64,000 bases of DNA from Acanthosoma haemorrhoidale (Eukaryota; Arthropoda; Insecta; Hemiptera; Acanthosomatidae): NCBI GenBank assembly GCA_930367205.1, contig OV884012.1:32150796-32214795 (forward strand). Direction: 5' to 3'. Under the pieces are notes generated by a model. The model ran no database searches. It was given only the letters and a program-made list of their open reading frames with translations, and was not told the DNA's origin. Within the stretch, counting starts at the first letter, position 1. Each line of letters begins with the position of its first letter. Made by a program: the position numbers and the translations under genes. Positions 1 through 9,825 of this stretch are shown here, in pieces.

Positions 1-1134
1 AGTAACATGGCATTGGCAATGAGGTTGGAATTCTGTAATTACTTTGTATGTGTATTTATAGTTGAACTAAATTTATTAATTTATAAAATCTTCAAAATTA
101 CCAATTTATCAACCTTAAAAATATAAGAGCCGACTCAATAATTCTGTACTGTTATAACCTTTTGATGTGAGTTAATGTACAGGAGCCTCCGAGTTAACTT
201 TAAGCTTAGATGAAATTATAAATTGGTTTGGACACGTCAATTTCGTTTGACTTTCAAGGGTTTTATTGGTACCAAAATCTGAAACCGTTTTTTTATTTAC
301 CCTGAGCCTGTCTGTTCAGGTCTTAGAGTGGCTCCTGCTTTACTTGACATGAAATTTTACTCGTGCGTGGACGTGAAAGCACGACCGTATTAATAAATAT
401 GACTGATATAAATATTTAATCAGTCGAATGAAACAAAATATTCATACATTTCTGAGTGATGGGTTTTTAATTAAAGAACTTAAACTCATGAGAAATTTAT
501 AATTTGTTCTAAAATATTGACAAAAAAAACGGTTTAAAAGGTATCAAATGCATATTTTATACTGTTGTTTTTTAAAACACGATTGGTTGGAATATCATTA
601 AAATATTAGATGGAATGAATCATATTCACGACCACTACTGTTTAACATACGGATAGACTGACAGAGTGATGTCCAAAATGCCGTCCATAGAATAACATCC
701 AGTGTAGTCGATCAGGAAAGGACAGGCTTTCCAACGATGTCTTTTTAATACTCAGCTCATTTGAACCTATTTTCAGCTCCGCAATGCGATAGATGTTAAC
801 TGATTGTTGTCTCTATCGATTTATTGAAGAAAACATTGATACAATGATGCATAGAAGGTACTGAATTAGAATGTCGGAGACTGACTATAAAATTGTTGCA
901 CTGGAAGCGACCATGGCATTAACTGTGAACTGCAATCACGGACGTCCTGAAGACTTCTCCCTTCGGTCCAGACTTCTCCTCTTCTAATAGCTTCCGCACT
1001 CCTCTCTTTCCTACATCCCCGTTGCACCACAAGTCTCCGTTCCCCTTACAGTGCCCCAGTTTGATTGCTGAGTTATTTGAAACATTGGGGACTCATAAAA
1101 GTTTTCGAAGATCACGTTCTCGTGAATGATGAGT
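1..1134. other. AT-rich sequence, no gene seen
   Basis: No supported coding region. The composition is AT-rich until about 900, then rises in GC (900-1080, CT-rich) before the family A fragment starts. The only long reading frame here is an antisense shadow of that fragment. Confidence 0.6.
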
Positions 1135-1762
1135 CTAACTTCACCTAACCTGTCGCTTCGTCTCAAATTTATGATATATAAATGTGTCCTCCGGCCAGCT
1201 CTGCTGTACGGTGCCTCGATATTTACCCCCTTGACTGACAATACAGCCAAATGTCTCCAACATTTCCAGAATGGGATGTGAAAAGTGGTCCAACATACCT
1301 CTCTTGAGAGGTTAAAGAACGCCGACCGGCATCCGTTGCTTGGTGTGCCATCGGTGGTTGAGTTCATCCCCCGGAGACACATCAAGTTTTTCGACGCGTT
1401 GCAGCACCTCACAAATCCAGTGTTTAACACTATGACCCCACCACCCCTCCCGAATCGATGGCAACAGACTGTTGGGGAAAATTTGGGTTAAGAATTAGTA
1501 TGTAAGTTTTCTTTTGTTGTGATCAAAAAGGTGAGCCCCATCACCTTGTAGAGTCTTGTTGATAAAGCCAACTACATTGGGTATCATTGTACTTTTATTG
1601 ATTATATAACTTCTATGCCGATTCAGACCTTGTATAGATTGTACCGGTGGTTTAGGACATATAAAATGTAGTATGTAAATAGATTCGCCTAAGAATCTAT
1701 AGTAAGTAAAAGTTTTGTCATTTTTTTAAGGGATTGGAAAAAAAAAAGAAAAGAGAGGGGAG
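1135..1762 (+). mobile_element. Jockey-type family A, 5'-truncated 3' fragment
   Basis: This fragment covers the C-terminal end of ORF2 plus the 3' UTR of the element whose best copy lies at 45.3-49.7 kb on the other strand. It begins at the equivalent of 'taacttcacctaacctgtc' and runs through the conserved C-terminus (frame 1285-1491, ending in the TPPPLP-RWQQTVGE motif). It continues through the shared 3' UTR with its GTGAGCCCCATCACC segment and the 'gattcgcctaagaatctat' segment, and ends in an A-rich tail near 1738-1762. A 4-nt deletion near 1277 (GGATGTGAAAAG where other copies have GGAATCATGCGAAAAG) breaks the frame. No convincing target-site duplication is visible. Confidence 0.85.
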
Positions 1763-1851
1763 AGAAGCTAGTGGGGGAAACAGCCGCAGGTGTGGAGCCA
1801 TCCCCACCACGGCTGGCCTGCCTATATAAACCCCACGTGCTTAACATCCGT

Positions 1852-1935
1852 TCACCCTAAATATTTTATATTTCTCCCTCATCCTAAAATTCTAACTAGA
1901 GAGCTTAGGGAAAAAAAAACAAAACACTATGACCC
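1852..1935 (+). repeat. 84-bp direct repeat, copy 1
   Basis: Starts 'tcaccctaaatattttata' and ends 'acactatgaccc'. It is repeated at 2046-2129 with a handful of mismatches and the same length, 194 bp apart. The last ~12 bases equal the sequence at the 5' junction of the family A fragment that follows copy 2. Confidence 0.8.
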
Positions 1936-2045
1936 TCCAGTGACTCATAGACTGTACCGATACAACCAACCTCCACCGAGGATTCCCACACTCCTTACTC
2001 CTCTCACACCACCTTCAAGCAGGTACTCCTAGTATAAGAATCCAA

Positions 2046-2129
2046 TCACCCTAAATATTTTATATTTTTCCCTCATCCTGAATTTCTAACTAGAGAGCTT
2101 AGAAAAAAAAACAAAAAACACTATGACCC
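2046..2129 (+). repeat. 84-bp direct repeat, copy 2
   Basis: Second copy of the repeat at 1852-1935. Here the shared 'acactatgaccc' runs on into genuine family A sequence, so the repeat unit spans the junction between flanking DNA and the element. Confidence 0.8.
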
Positions 2130-2455
2130 CACCACCCCTCCCGAATCGATGGCAACAGACTGTAGGGAAAATTAGGTTAAGAATTAGTATGTAAGTTAGT
2201 TTTAAGGTTGATCAAAAAGGTGAGCCCCATCACCTTTATTAGTCAGTTTAGTCCAGTCACGTATAATGTGTATCATTATACTTGTTTATTCATTATATAT
2301 TTTTATAAAACAACAAAACCTGTATATAATGTAGCGATACTACAGGAAATACAAAAATAATTTGGTAATAAATTCGCCGGAGGATCTATAATTATATATA
2401 ATTATCTTTAAATTTAAAGGGGCTATAAAAGAAAAAAAAAAAGAAGTTCCCAAAG
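2118..2455 (+). mobile_element. Jockey-type family A, 3' end fragment
   Basis: It holds only the last ~15 codons of ORF2 (CACTATGACCCCACCACCCC onward), the stop region, the full 3' UTR with the GTGAGCCCCATCACC block and the 'gattcgcc..ggatctataatt' box, and an A-rich tail at about 2430-2455. It is 5' truncated, and its start coincides with the end of an 84-bp direct repeat. It closely resembles the fragment 600 bp upstream and is in the same orientation. Confidence 0.85.
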
Positions 2456-2456
2456 T

Positions 2457-2640
2457 GGGCATGAGAATAAATGTAGCGAAGGCTGTTATAATAGAGTCAT
2501 CTATAGAGTCATGCTAGCTATAAGAAAAAAAGAGTGTGCAGCCAGTTTTACCTACCTTGGCAGTATTATTTTGGAGAGTGTAGATGTAGAGGGAGTTATA
2601 TGGTCAACAGTGAATAAATCAAAATAAGACATTGGTTATT
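2457..2640 (+). pseudogene. Decayed RTE-like reverse transcriptase fragment
   Basis: Conceptual translation shows two landmarks of the region just after the RT catalytic core in RTE-type non-LTR elements. First comes a 'RINVAKAVII' stretch, corresponding to the usual glycine/isoleucine-N-x-x-K-T-K motif. Then, after a frame change, comes 'SFTYLGSIILESVDVEG', corresponding to the F-x-YLGS motif and its following acidic residues. Stops and frame changes show the copy is dead. Clade assignment is by motif memory only and other non-LTR clades share a YLG motif. Sequence to about 2940 may be its remaining tail but is not readable. Confidence 0.5.
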
Positions 2641-3707
2641 ATTATGTACAAACTAATCATTGCGAGGCACCCTAGGAAGGAAAATGTAGCTAATGGAGAG
2701 GCGTTGAACGGGGGGGGGGGTGGATAAAATGCATAGAAGTAGGCTGGCTTGGAGGAAACATTCTGCGAAAGGAGAGAAACGACCTTAGTCAGCAGGGCCT
2801 TGAGAGAAACCCACAGACTACGAAACTAGTAGAGATGCCCAGACTGTCTTGGCGAAGAACTGAGAGCAAGCTGCAAGGACGGGGGAAGACATAAGATATA
2901 AGAAAATAGCTGTCTAATGATGAGGAATGAAAGGGGAATTTAGTACCCTATCCTAGGACCTGGACCCTAGGATGTTGATAGGTATCCAAGAATATTAAAA
3001 AATGACTATTGGAAGAGGAGTTATGTTTATTAAATAGAATTTGAATGTTTTGTCGAGCCTGTGACCTTGTAAATGCACTAGGAGTGATGTTGTGGTTTTG
3101 ATTTGCTAAAGAATAGGACTGTGGCTTAAACATGGTGACTAGATGTCTAGAGAGAGTCCTTATTTTCTGTGGTGTGCCTTTGACAGTTGACAACACTTTT
3201 TGTCGATAAAGAAAGTCATAACCCAGTATCCGGCAGGGCAATATAGATAATGATTATATTCGCATAAGATGGTAAGACGGTTTGATGATAATTCCAGCTT
3301 GAAACCAAGCAATTGAGGAATAGTAAGTGGATGAAAACTCACTTAATGGAGCCTTTTAAAAAGATAACACCAAACTGACGAAAGAGCGAAAATTATAAAT
3401 AAATACTGAAGAGTATTAATTGGAGAGGAAATACCAATAATCCTAACCTAGAGTGTAAATCTAACATCATACATTAAATAATACTCTACAGATAGTGTAA
3501 AGATGGCTGTGAACCTTTGTGATCGTCCTTAATTGTATTGAATAAATTATTGAACCCAGATGAGACATATAGTTTTTTTGCCAGCTGTTGTTAGTAAATT
3601 GTATTGGGCTTGTTGTCCCAATAAAGTTGGAAGATATTAGCTATACTATGGCTTAAATTATATGTACCAAGTGAACAGTCAAAGAGTGATCTTTTAGCAG
3701 CTGTTCT
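2641..3707. other. Unassigned, no gene seen
   Basis: 2641-2940 is relatively G-rich, includes a 10-G run at 2710-2719 and may be the end of the RT fossil before it. 2940-3707 is AT-rich intergenic-like sequence downstream of the minus-strand gene candidate. Confidence 0.5.
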
Positions 3708-3713
3708 TTTATT
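3708..3713 (-). terminator. Poly(A) signal AATAAA
   Basis: AATAAA on the minus strand lies about 15 nt past the TAA stop of the ORF at 3728-4180. The position suits cleavage and polyadenylation of that transcript, although 15 nt is a very short 3' UTR, and AATAAA is common in AT-rich DNA. Confidence 0.4.
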
Positions 3714-3727
3714 TTCTTTAAAAATAT

Positions 3728-4180
3728 TTACTGCTTTGCCAGCTCTGCTACACCGGATATGTCAGACATCCAATCATCCGCAACAATGGAGTTGTTCTCC
3801 AGTTCCACGCTGACACATTCTCGACAGGTAGGGCCAACAAACCACACTCTGACCAGCACAATGGACAGAAATGTAATGAAGGCGGCCAAAGCGATGCAGC
3901 TGCTCCTCCGGAAACTCTTCCAACGCCACGGCGTCTTCTTTGGGCTCCGCTTAGGGAACTCCAGGCCCGGCAGCAGACCCAGCCTCAAATTGATTATTTC
4001 GAGGGCCATCTCGTGGTCCACTACGACGAAACGCATGTCCTCGAGTATCTTCTTAGCGACTAGCCTTTGGGACCTGCGACGTTCCCTGGATCTACATCTT
4101 GCTCTCATCTCCTGAACAAAGAGGTCTGCATATTCCCTTTTATGAATATTTCCTATGCCCCATAGTAATATTTCCAACAT
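3728..4180 (-). CDS. Hypothetical single-pass membrane protein (150 aa)
   Basis: I do not recognise this protein. The frame runs from ATG at 4180 to TAA, with an in-frame TGA 12 nt before the ATG. Residues 26-45 are very basic (RARCRSRERRRSQRLVAKK). Residues ~80-92 are again basic and are followed by one hydrophobic segment at about 95-116, which suggests a type II membrane protein with the N-terminus in the cytosol. The short C-terminal part has C119 and C122 and an N-N-S glycosylation sequon at N129. The stretch is clearly more GC-rich than its flanks, and an AATAAA follows the stop. The antisense frame 3759-4115 is a shadow. It could be a single-exon gene, a last exon with a downstream internal start, or an old gene remnant; there is no splice acceptor near the start. 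Confidence 0.5.
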   Translation of the reverse strand: MLEILLWGIGNIHKREYADLFVQEMRARCRSRERRRSQRLVAKKILEDMRFVVVDHEMALEIINLRLGLLPGLEFPKRSPKKTPWRWKSFRRSSCIALAAFITFLSIVLVRVWFVGPTCRECVSVELENNSIVADDWMSDISGVAELAKQ

Positions 4181-5539
4181 TATTTCATTTCAAATAGCAG
4201 TAAAAATTCTCAACATATGGTACTGATTAAGTAATAATACATTGAATTAAACTAATTTTGAAAATTGAATTGTAAAATGAGTTGAATCCGTCTAACAAGA
4301 CTTGCAAACGTACATAACAATTCTCCACCTCAAACTCTGGAGTACTTAGACAGTAGAGAAAACCACCAAAATATGCTATGCACTCTGTAGGACATCTTCA
4401 GATTTTTTTCTCTTTGGACATTTCCGGCATCAATGTCGTAGTAAAAAATAATCTCATGTTTCCTTCTTAACCTATTTCTTCAAATGGTAAAAGTTAAAGG
4501 GTTTTAATAATGAATAACCCGAAAGCAACCACAAATGTAAAAGAAGACAATATAGATAACTGTAAGACATCAATATAAAATGCAAACTCAATAAAAAGAT
4601 GATATCATTTGTCGCAAAATTACACGCACGGAGTGTTACGCCATTATTTTAGTTGAATCATTAGACATCAAAATTGGTTTGCAATTTTATTTGTAATCGA
4701 TGTCATTTTTCTGTCTCTTCTCACAAAAGACAATCGCCTCGTGTCTCGTGACAGAAATAGTCGAGGCTTGCCCTTTCAAGGCTCACCAAAAATAAAATGA
4801 ATCGAACGGGTGACATCCAGCCGGGAGACAAAGAACGATTAACTGAAAAGAAATCGATATAATATATATGTACACAATATGTAAGTCGTAAATCTAAATG
4901 CATAATGAATCATTTATATAGTCACTGACAGATTGATTGTGGTTGAATACATGCTGTGCCAAACTGCGGTTTCCATGGAGAGAGTTTGTCCAATCAGTCC
5001 TTCGGCATATGGTTCTTTCATTATACGAGGGAGGGGGGTGAATAAAACTCACCTTTAACTTCTGACCATCAGGGGTCGGGTTCATTCGGTTGGTGTATTC
5101 ATTTATTCCTTCTACGTTCGTTTTCGTAGGGAAAATATCCAACAATTCGTAGGTAAAATTTTATTTTTAGTAAATGTTTTCAAATATATTATAGAGTTAT
5201 CGGTTTGCATTGTTTTAATTATTATAACTTATACTGTGTGAATAATTTCTAAGCTAACGCAAAGTATTTTACATGTCACATGTGTGTTCTACGACAGTGG
5301 AAGCAGACTGGATCCGAATAATCTGAAATTTGTAAGTATATTCAGGAATTCCACAGAATTCACTGAATATGATTTGGTTAAGGTATGAACAGGAATTATG
5401 CGAAAACTAAAATTATACATGAAAAATGTCTGTATCGTTTCTAAAACTTTTAGGTTTTCTCAAGTATGAGCTCTGAAGCTGTGTTACATTTAGTTGTAGT
5501 TATGAAATGGTAGACCAAGTGACAACAAATAATTTGAAT
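4181..5539. other. AT-rich sequence, no gene seen
   Basis: Non-coding by eye. Short frames around 4721-5145 have unremarkable composition and no recognisable motif. Confidence 0.55.
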
Positions 5540-5626
5540 TTTTACAAACAGACTTACTAGTATACATGTACAAGTACTTACCACACAACCAGTATTACAT
5601 GTATACTAGTAAGTCTGATTGTAAAA
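5540..5626. repeat. Near-perfect 31-bp inverted repeat (hairpin)
   Basis: Left arm 5540-5570 and right arm 5596-5626 are complementary over 31 positions with a single A-A mismatch (5548/5618). The inner 22 bp (5549-5570 with 5596-5617) are perfect. The loop is 25 nt (5571-5595). The size (87 nt) is like a microRNA precursor, but the near-perfect stem could equally be a tiny foldback element or an inverted duplication. It ends 7 bp before the 5-bp duplication that flanks the solo LTR. Confidence 0.85.
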
Positions 5627-6425
5627 GTGAAACTACTCTGTCGGGTTGTCACGAGGGGGTGTGGCTAGTTACCCTAGCCCTGGTGACGAAGTGAGGGTTG
5701 ATTAAGTTTATAACCTGGACAATCGTTTCATGACGGCTTTGCTATCTGACTCCATTTTTTGATAGGTATGTGCCCCGACAATGCACTATGTTCAGGAGAA
5801 GAGGTATAGGGTAGGTAGTGTAGGAAGTTTGTGTGGCATTGGAATGACCACGAATTCACACTCGGTATCTGAGGGTAGGCGAAATCCGTCCGGATCCCAA
5901 AGGCGAGTGTGAACCGGAGAGAGGCAGACTGAATCGCCGGGGGAAAAACTGCTTGGCATGCTGGCAGGGCCACGACAACCGTTGTCCACTAGGGAGAGGT
6001 CTCTTCCAAGGAGGTGCTAGATTTAGCGAGACGATGGGTAAGATTCCCACTAGGAAGGTGTGGGGTCTGACAACGCCGGACTAAAACGTAGCGAGGTGAG
6101 GAGAGAAAGAGATGCAGAGGTTTTTCATAAAGAAGCAGTCAAGTTTCAGAGTTTCAAGCAGAGCAGCCAAGAGCCAGTTTAGTTGTCAGGAGAATGATCT
6201 ACAGGCCCCAAACCGCCGGCGTTAAATACCCATCTGGCCTTGTCGGTAGCCAATAAAGATCGCTTTTGTAGTACCCAATGATGTTGAGTGTGCGGTTCCC
6301 TTTGTCCCATGACAGAGCCGTGAAGGGTCTCTCGGTGGCTTGGGTCTTATACCTTCCCTGACAGCTGGTGTCCCAGCTCATATAACTAATTCGCTCCTAA
6401 GCATATTTTATTGTTTACCATATTT

Positions 6426-6437
6426 ACAATTATTTAT
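6426..6437. repeat. Target-site duplication, left copy
   Basis: ACAATTATTTAT, left border of two successive family A insertions. It is repeated at 6582-6591 (AATTATTTAT, partly merged with the poly(A)) and 7343-7354 (complete). The uninterrupted LTR at 21.9-22.8 kb has the related ACAATGATTTAT once only. Confidence 0.85.
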
Positions 6438-6581
6438 AATAACAAAACCTGTATATAATGTAGTGATGCTACAGGAAATACAAAATAATTTGTAAATAGA
6501 TTCGCCAGAGGATCTATAATTATATATAATTATCTGTAAATTAAAAGGGGCTATGAAAAAAAAAAAAAAAAAAAAAAAAAA
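6438..6581 (+). mobile_element. Family A 3' UTR tail with long poly(A)
   Basis: A severely 5'-truncated insertion of about 118 nt of the family A 3' UTR (from 'aataacaaaacctgtatat' through the 'gattcgccagaggatctata' box and AAAGGGGCTATG), followed by an A run of nearly 30 nt. It shares its target site with the longer insertion directly after it. Confidence 0.9.
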
Positions 6582-6591
6582 AATTATTTAT
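6582..6591. repeat. Target-site duplication, middle copy
   Basis: AATTATTTAT lies between the poly(A) of the first insertion and the 5' truncation point of the second. It is the middle of three copies of the same target. Confidence 0.8.
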
Positions 6592-7342
6592 CTCAATGCA
6601 CTATTTGGGTATAAAAATGGATAGGCATCTCCATTTCTCTACTCATTTTAGTAATAAAATAGAAAAAGTACGACAAAGGTCTTACCGGCTATCGCACTTA
6701 CTAACTTCACCTAACCTGTCACTTCGTCTCAAATTGATGATATATAAATGTGTCCTCCGGCCAGCTCTGCTGTACGGTGCCCCGCTATTTACCCACTTGA
6801 CTGACAATACAGCCAAATGTCTCCAACACTTCCAGAATGGAATCATGCGAAAAGTGGTCCGACATACCTCTTTCGAGAGGTTGAAGAACGCTGACCTGCA
6901 CCCGTTGCTTGGTGTGCCGTCGGTGGGTGAGTTCATCCGCCGGAGACACATTAAGTTTTTTGACTCGTTGCAGCACCTGACAAATCCAGTGTTTAACACT
7001 ATGACCCCACCACCCCTCCCGCATTGATGGCAACAGACTGTCGGGGAAAAATTAGGATAAGAATTAGTATGTAAGTTAGTTTTAAGGTTGATCAAAAAGG
7101 TGAGCCCCATCACCTTATTAGTCAGTTCAGTCAAGTCACGTAGAATGTATATCATTATACTTGTTTATTCATTATATAATTTCTATAAAATAACAAAACC
7201 TGTATATAATGTAGTAATGCTACAGGAAATACAAATTAATTTGTAAATAGATTCGCCAGAGGATCTATAATTATATATCTGTAAATTTAAAGGGGCTATT
7301 AAGAAAAAAAACAAAACAAAAAAAAAAACAAAAAAAAACAAA
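6592..7342 (+). mobile_element. Family A insertion, 5'-truncated in ORF2 C-terminus
   Basis: It starts in ORF2 at the 'MHYLGIKMDRHLHFSTHF' region, and its frame stays open at 6596-7027 up to the end of the protein (the usual PHRWQQ becomes a stop at CATTGA). The conserved 3' UTR and an A-rich tail with C interruptions (about 7300-7342) follow. The protein part is nearly identical to the C-terminal 140 residues of the copy at 45.6-48.2 kb, so the insertion is fairly recent. It is flanked by ACAATTATTTAT copies. Confidence 0.9.
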
Positions 7343-7354
7343 ACAATTATTTAT
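7343..7354. repeat. Target-site duplication, right copy
   Basis: ACAATTATTTAT directly after the second family A tail. LTR sequence resumes at 'attttggtaatgttattta', exactly as in the uninterrupted LTR at 22.66 kb. Confidence 0.85.
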
Positions 7355-7446
7355 ATTTTGGTAATGTTATTTACATTTGTTTACAATATATATACAATAG
7401 AGTATAGGGTGATTTATCTTATGTAGTTAGCGGCCGCTACATACTC

Positions 7447-8829
7447 AAAACAAGCTTGTGTCCTATTGCATAACAACATCCATTTGCGATTGTTTTCCCA
7501 CAGAAAATCACAAAAAGATCTGTAGTGCAACAGTTCTCCAGTGGTAAGGATGCCTTGGTAGATGGCAGATTTTACTGAGGACTAGAGTGGTTACAACTTG
7601 AGCGTTTGGGTTTGTGCGTTAGGTAATGGGCATAAATACATTTTAAAGGGGCTCTCTCTTATTACTCTTTGGTTGTATGTCTCTATATTTAAAAGTAAGT
7701 TTATAGAATCACACATTGACTAACATGATCCACCTATACGGTGTCATGTCACATAGCTTATTATTTTTATTTGACGTTTGTCAATTTGAATGTTTACGCA
7801 CACACAAGACACCTGTGTAATATAATTTAAAAATTGTAAAGGAATTGAATTTACTGGTGCCTGATTCTATACGACGGAGGCGTCAGTTAACTATTTACAG
7901 TTCTCTATTAACGTTCTGTATTATTTTCGAGCTAGGCCGACAGTGGTTTGTATGTAGCCAACCCAGAAGTTGGATTGCAACCCTATTATTGTTACCAGTT
8001 ACATAAAGGTAAAATAGGTACTTATTTTATTTTTCCGTTTCCTAATTTTTGTAGAGTTATCGTTCGAATGGTGCTGATGAGTCATAGTGGAAGAAATTAG
8101 TGTCATCATCTGAATGAACTTAGTAAACCTTTCGTCGTTAAGTTTTGTTTACGATGCCGTATTTGATAGTTCTTTTAATTCAAGTTAACTTTTCGTTTCC
8201 CTCACATGGTTCATCGGCAAGCTACATTTCTATATTAGCAAAGGTTGTCGACTAAACAAAGTAATTAGAGCTCCGCTATACAATATAAAATAAATTAATC
8301 TACACACAATAGTAAATATATTCATATATTTACAGTGAAGTATAAAATATGTGGTATCTGATCCTCGGATCTGATTGTGCATATTATCGCAATCCAAAAC
8401 ATCGACATGATCTATACAAGGTTAGTTCCGAAATGCTTGGTGGTTTCAACATGGTACGATCAACATTAGGCCTTATCCCTCAACATCAAACTCGGTATTC
8501 TTAAACAAATTATGCTACTTTTTTTCATTCAAGTAGCTTTTCATTTATGCTGATGAGACTGAGTTGACCTCAACCATACCCATCCCCTTAAGAAAAAATA
8601 CAAGGGCGAGTGGGGATCATCTTTACAGCTAGAAGTCAGCATGATAACCACAAGGCTATGGATGTATACAGTCAATATATATTTATTATTCCATATGTTG
8701 AAAGCTTAAGGTATGAGCTTGGACAGACTTAAATATAATTAATCTTAAAGCGACTAGTTTTGAACTTCTTTTATGTTCTCTATCATCCCTGTGGTTTGTT
8801 CTTAAGATATTCCAAAAAGACGTAAAACT
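7447..8829. other. AT-rich sequence upstream of a gene candidate
   Basis: No coding region or repeat recognised. It may hold distal regulatory DNA of the exon at 9466, but no specific site can be supported. Confidence 0.5.
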
Positions 8830-9060
8830 ATTCTGAACGTCCTTGGGTCGTAAACGTTCGTGGCAGTGTGAGACCGCCGCGGTGGGCCCGCGAAATGCTT
8901 CGGACGTTTCCGCCTACGATCGGCCGCCCCTCTCTAACCCCTCGTCCAAATGTGGGCATCGCCGTTTCTTTAACTCGTGTGCCCAGTCAGGTGAGAGTGC
9001 CGGGTCTCTTCTTGTCACCGGCATCTGGGTAGGCCGCGAGTCCGTCTTGAAGGAGTAGTC
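8830..9060 (+). promoter_or_regulatory. CpG-rich promoter / 5' UTR island
   Basis: An abrupt CpG-rich block (for example 'gaccgccgcggtgggcccgc') in otherwise AT-rich DNA, 400-600 bp before a clean ATG exon on the same strand. It contains a strong splice-donor match, GTCAG|GTGAGAG, at 8990/8991. A matching acceptor, ATACAG at 9462, lies 3 nt before the ATG at 9466. A 5' UTR intron from 8991 to 9462 is therefore possible. The open frame across 8843-9058 starts at TTG and is probably a by-product of high GC. Confidence 0.45.
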
Positions 9061-9465
9061 AAGTCTCCATTCACAGTTACCTGAATCGATACGGTTCACA
9101 TTTCGCTCTATGGGTGGATGTTATCTTTTGGATATTATGTTTGTCAGATGTAGGTTAATATTAGTATTCTGCCGAGGGTGACCATCGGCAGCCCTTAGCG
9201 CCCTTGACATTTAGGAAGCCTCCCTCGCGCGTATTCAAACCGTTTACTTAATGGCGAGCTTCTTTGCTGTGTCGGCCAAACTGCATCAATTTCCGAGGAA
9301 AAGACCGTGTTCAGGAAAACAAATTTTTCATTATATTAGTGATTTCGAGCCTTCAACTAACTGATCGAGTGGGCGTGGGGTAATCTGCCCTCCACAGTCG
9401 AGTGCTCGCTAGAAGATAACCGTTATCGGACAGATCGATTCCTTCGGTAAAGCAGAATACAGACG

Positions 9466-9825
9466 ATGGCCGAAATGCTCCAGGACCAGCGCTATGCCAC
9501 CCTTGGCTGCCTCACAGAGCTCAAGAAAAAGAAGCGCCGCAAGTTCTTCGGCATGTCTCTCAAGGGCTGCTCTTCGCCGGACCTGAGATCTCCAGATGGC
9601 CTGTGGTCTGTGCGGGATGGCCTGATGGGTGCCGGAGAGACCGCGATGAAGATAGCCGTAGGAGTGCCCAAGGTAACCCTGAGGGCAGAAGCGTCTTCGG
9701 AGCCCGGGCCGTCCAAACTGTACTCAAGGAAGTCCCTAGTCCACGGCTTCTCTGTCCTGTACTACAAGAGAGTGAGGCTCAAAGGCTTCGAACATATCGA
9801 GAGGTCTTTGGATAACAATAACAAG
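9466..9825 (+). CDS. First coding exon of an unidentified gene (120 codons)
   Basis: I do not recognise the protein. ATG at 9466 has A at -3 (gACGATGGCC), and an in-frame TAA at 9448 fixes it as the first start. The exon is GC-rich, reads through 120 codons and stops exactly in phase 0 at the consensus donor AAG|GTACTT (9825/9826); beyond it the frame runs only 4 more codons to TGA. Residues 19-27 form a basic cluster (LKKKKRRKF) that could be a nuclear or membrane-binding patch. Residues 35-47 are Ser/Pro-rich (CSSPDLRSPDGLW). The C-terminal part (86-112) is rich in Lys/Arg and aromatics. There is no signal peptide or membrane segment. The next exon is not identified in the window, so the intron is long or continues outside it. 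Confidence 0.65.

Larger units (their letters stand above)
5639..7441 (+). mobile_element. Solo LTR (copy 1), interrupted by two family A insertions
   Basis: Begins TGTCGGGTTG and ends CGGCCGCTACA, the TG...CA signature of a long terminal repeat. It is flanked by identical 5-bp direct repeats TACTC (5634-5638 and 7442-7446), the duplication expected of integrase-mediated insertion. Without the 917-bp insertion at 6438-7354 it is about 886 bp, matching the 868-bp copy at 21891-22758. No internal region or second LTR is present, so it is a solo LTR left by LTR-LTR recombination. A CCAATAAAGATCG sequence near 6250 may be its poly(A) signal. The host LTR-element class (Gypsy, Pao or other) cannot be told from the LTR alone. 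Confidence 0.88.

Noticed and set aside
3759..4115. 118-aa plus-strand frame
   Set aside because: Antisense to the better-supported minus-strand ORF. It is Ser/Thr-rich without structure and lacks a poly(A) signal.
8843..9058. 71-aa frame in the CpG-rich block
   Set aside because: Starts at TTG, contains a strong splice donor and shows no motif. Better read as promoter/5' UTR sequence.
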